A DNA stretch of 9,045 nucleotides. Source: Pseudolabrys sp. (GTDB lineage: Bacteria; Pseudomonadota; Alphaproteobacteria; Rhizobiales; Xanthobacteraceae). The notes under the pieces are model-generated. The model was not told where the DNA came from, ran no database searches, and was given only the letters and a program-made list of their open reading frames with translations. Both the position numbers and the translations under genes were made by a program. Shown here piece after piece: positions 8,230-9,045 of this stretch. Each line of letters starts with the position of its first letter. Position 1 is the stretch's first letter. The stretch lies in NCBI GenBank assembly GCA_026125925.1, contig JAHCKF010000119.1:1-9045 (forward strand), in the 5' to 3' direction.

Positions 8230-9045
8230 AAGTGGCGCGGCTTCAATCTCCGCGTCATGGCCGGACTTGTTCCGGCCATCCACGCCTTCGCGGCAAAAAA
8301 AGACGTGGATGCCCGCGACAAGCGCGGGCATGACGGAGTTTGGTTGCGGCGCCTGTCGATATCGCTCGCCTTGATGGCTGTCGTCACTGCAGCCGCCTCC
8401 GCCACGTGGGTTTACTCGCTCGGTCCGGCGCCGCTCGGCAAGGATATCGAACTGTCGCATGTGGTGCTCGACCGCGACGGCCGTTTGCTGCGCGCCTATG
8501 CCACCAAGGACGGCCGCTGGCGTCTGCCGGCCACCGTCGAGGATGTCGATCCGCGCTTCCTCAAGCTGCTGTTCGCTTATGAGGACCGGCGCTTTTACGA
8601 GCATCACGGCGTCGATCCTTTCGCCATGATGCGCGCCGCGTGGCAGCTCGCATCGACCGGCGAGATCGTCTCGGGCGGCTCGACGCTGACCATGCAGGTG
8701 GCGCGTCTGCTTGAGCCGCGCGAGCATCGCACCTTCGCCGCCAAGCTGCGGCAGGTGACACGCGCCTTCGAACTCGAAAACGCGCTGACCAAGGCCCAGA
8801 TCCTGTCGCTTTACCTGACGCTGGCGCCTTATGGCGGCAATCTCGAGGGCATTCGCGCCGCTTCGCTCGCCTATTTCGGCAAGGAGCCGCGACGGCTGTC
8901 GCTCAGCGAGGCGGCGTTGCTGGTCGCGCTGCCGCAGTCGCCGGAGCGGCGCCGGCCCGATCGGCACGCCGCCGCCGCCCGCGCCGCGCGCGACCGCGTG
9001 CTCGACCGCGTCGTGCTCGCCCATGTCGTGCCGCCGGACGAGATC
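8227..9045 (+). CDS. pbpC: Penicillin-binding protein 1C, N-terminal part (3' truncated)
   Basis: This is a bifunctional class A penicillin-binding protein that polymerises and cross-links peptidoglycan; 273 residues are visible of a usual 700-800. Residues 9-37 are encoded by a palindromic repeat. A single membrane anchor spans about residues 43-62. The GT51 glycosyltransferase domain then shows its motifs: EDRRFYEHHG at 119-128 (first Glu is the expected catalytic base), GGSTLTMQ at 150-157, KLRQVTRAFELE around 176-187, and KAQILSLYLT at 189-198. After that comes APYGGNLEGIRAAS, diagnostic of PBP1C rather than PBP1A or PBP1B. The transpeptidase and C-terminal PBP1C domains lie beyond the window. 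E. coli PBP1C aligns well from about residue 75 onward but has a shorter cytoplasmic tail, consistent with a repeat insertion. Starting at a later codon (for example TTG 8344) would skip the repeat but lacks a good ribosome binding site. Confidence 0.93.
   Translation, partial: MKWRGFNLRVMAGLVPAIHAFAAKKDVDARDKRGHDGVWLRRLSISLALMAVVTAAASATWVYSLGPAPLGKDIELSHVVLDRDGRLLRAYATKDGRWRLPATVEDVDPRFLKLLFAYEDRRFYEHHGVDPFAMMRAAWQLASTGEIVSGGSTLTMQVARLLEPREHRTFAAKLRQVTRAFELENALTKAQILSLYLTLAPYGGNLEGIRAASLAYFGKEPRRLSLSEAALLVALPQSPERRRPDRHAAAARAARDRVLDRVVLAHVVPPDEI
8253..8335. repeat. Nested palindromic repeat element inserted in frame within pbpC
   Basis: The ends CGTCATG (8253-8259) and CATGACG (8329-8335) are perfect inverted repeats. 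Inside are two hairpins, each with a 9-bp stem and 5-base loop. The left is ATGGCCGGA (8257-8265) with TCCGGCCAT (8271-8279); the right is ATGCCCGCG (8309-8317) with CGCGGGCAT (8323-8331). Their loops, CTTGT and ACAAG, are complementary to each other. The inner part pairs too (CCACG 8280-8284 with CGTGG 8304-8308), so the whole is one 83-base imperfect palindrome with an A7 tract near its centre. Translated on either strand it gives the familiar GLVPAIH, LVAGIH, MAGTSPAMT and GHDG peptides that litter Bradyrhizobium-type genome annotations. I recognise it as a dispersed palindromic repeat of that group; I do not know an official name. No target-site duplication is visible. Confidence 0.85.
8295..8331 (+). 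other. A7 slippery-type tract followed by a stable stem in pbpC
   Basis: Seven A residues at 8295-8301 are read as GCA AAA AAA, the A-AAA-AAA phase of a canonical -1 slippery heptamer. A 7-base spacer (8302-8308) leads into the 9-bp GC-rich hairpin at 8309-8331. A -1 shift meets TGA at 8331-8333, and a +1 shift meets TGA at 8372-8374, so either would stop before or within the membrane anchor. It is the longest homopolymer I noticed in the window. Whether slippage occurs is untested. Confidence 0.45.

Noticed and set aside
8253..8335. Repeat as a CRISPR unit, insertion sequence or rho-independent terminator
   Set aside because: There is a single copy with no spacers and no transposase, and the hairpins are not followed by a T run on the plus strand. 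The A7 tract lies between the hairpins, not after them.
8197..9024. Minus-strand open frame opposite pbpC
   Set aside because: The plus strand encodes all the visible GT51 motifs. The familiar-looking peptide in this frame comes only from the palindromic repeat.

Overview
The window is GC-rich, fully coding DNA with every gene on the + strand. Codon bias, a repeat typical of Bradyrhizobium-like genomes and the protein family variants point to an alphaproteobacterium of the Hyphomicrobiales (Rhizobiales), probably near Bradyrhizobium, Rhodopseudomonas or Pseudolabrys. That placement is by recognition; no search was run.

Positions 1-2789 hold a tripartite TRAP transporter. It comprises a 5'-truncated periplasmic solute receptor (DctP), the small four-helix membrane subunit (DctQ) and the large membrane subunit (DctM). 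dctQ and dctM overlap by 4 bases. dctP is separated from dctQ by a 70-base gap holding two tandem hairpins, the second followed by TTTT. This layout would allow more receptor than membrane subunits to be made. The substrate cannot be read from the sequence.

Positions 2790-2993 are a spacer that starts with an inverted repeat and ends with a strong ribosome binding site. It separates the transporter from an envelope-defence pair. The first member, at 2994-8225, is a 1743-residue periplasmic bacterial alpha-2-macroglobulin with an intact CSEQ thioester motif, an N-terminal TPR-like extension and a Sec signal peptide. The second, starting one base after its stop codon and running off the window at 9045, is pbpC (penicillin-binding protein 1C), of which the membrane anchor and glycosyltransferase domain are visible. 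The known logic of this pair is that the macroglobulin traps invading proteases covalently while PBP1C repairs the peptidoglycan.

The most unusual feature is an 83-base nested palindromic repeat at 8253-8335. It is normally seen between genes in this group of bacteria, but here it lies in frame inside the start of pbpC, adding about 29 residues ahead of the membrane anchor. It carries an A7 tract in the canonical slippery phase, 7 bases upstream of a 9-bp GC-rich stem. That arrangement could cause ribosomal frameshifting or slippage-driven on/off switching. No RNA gene, CRISPR array, insertion sequence or phage gene was seen.
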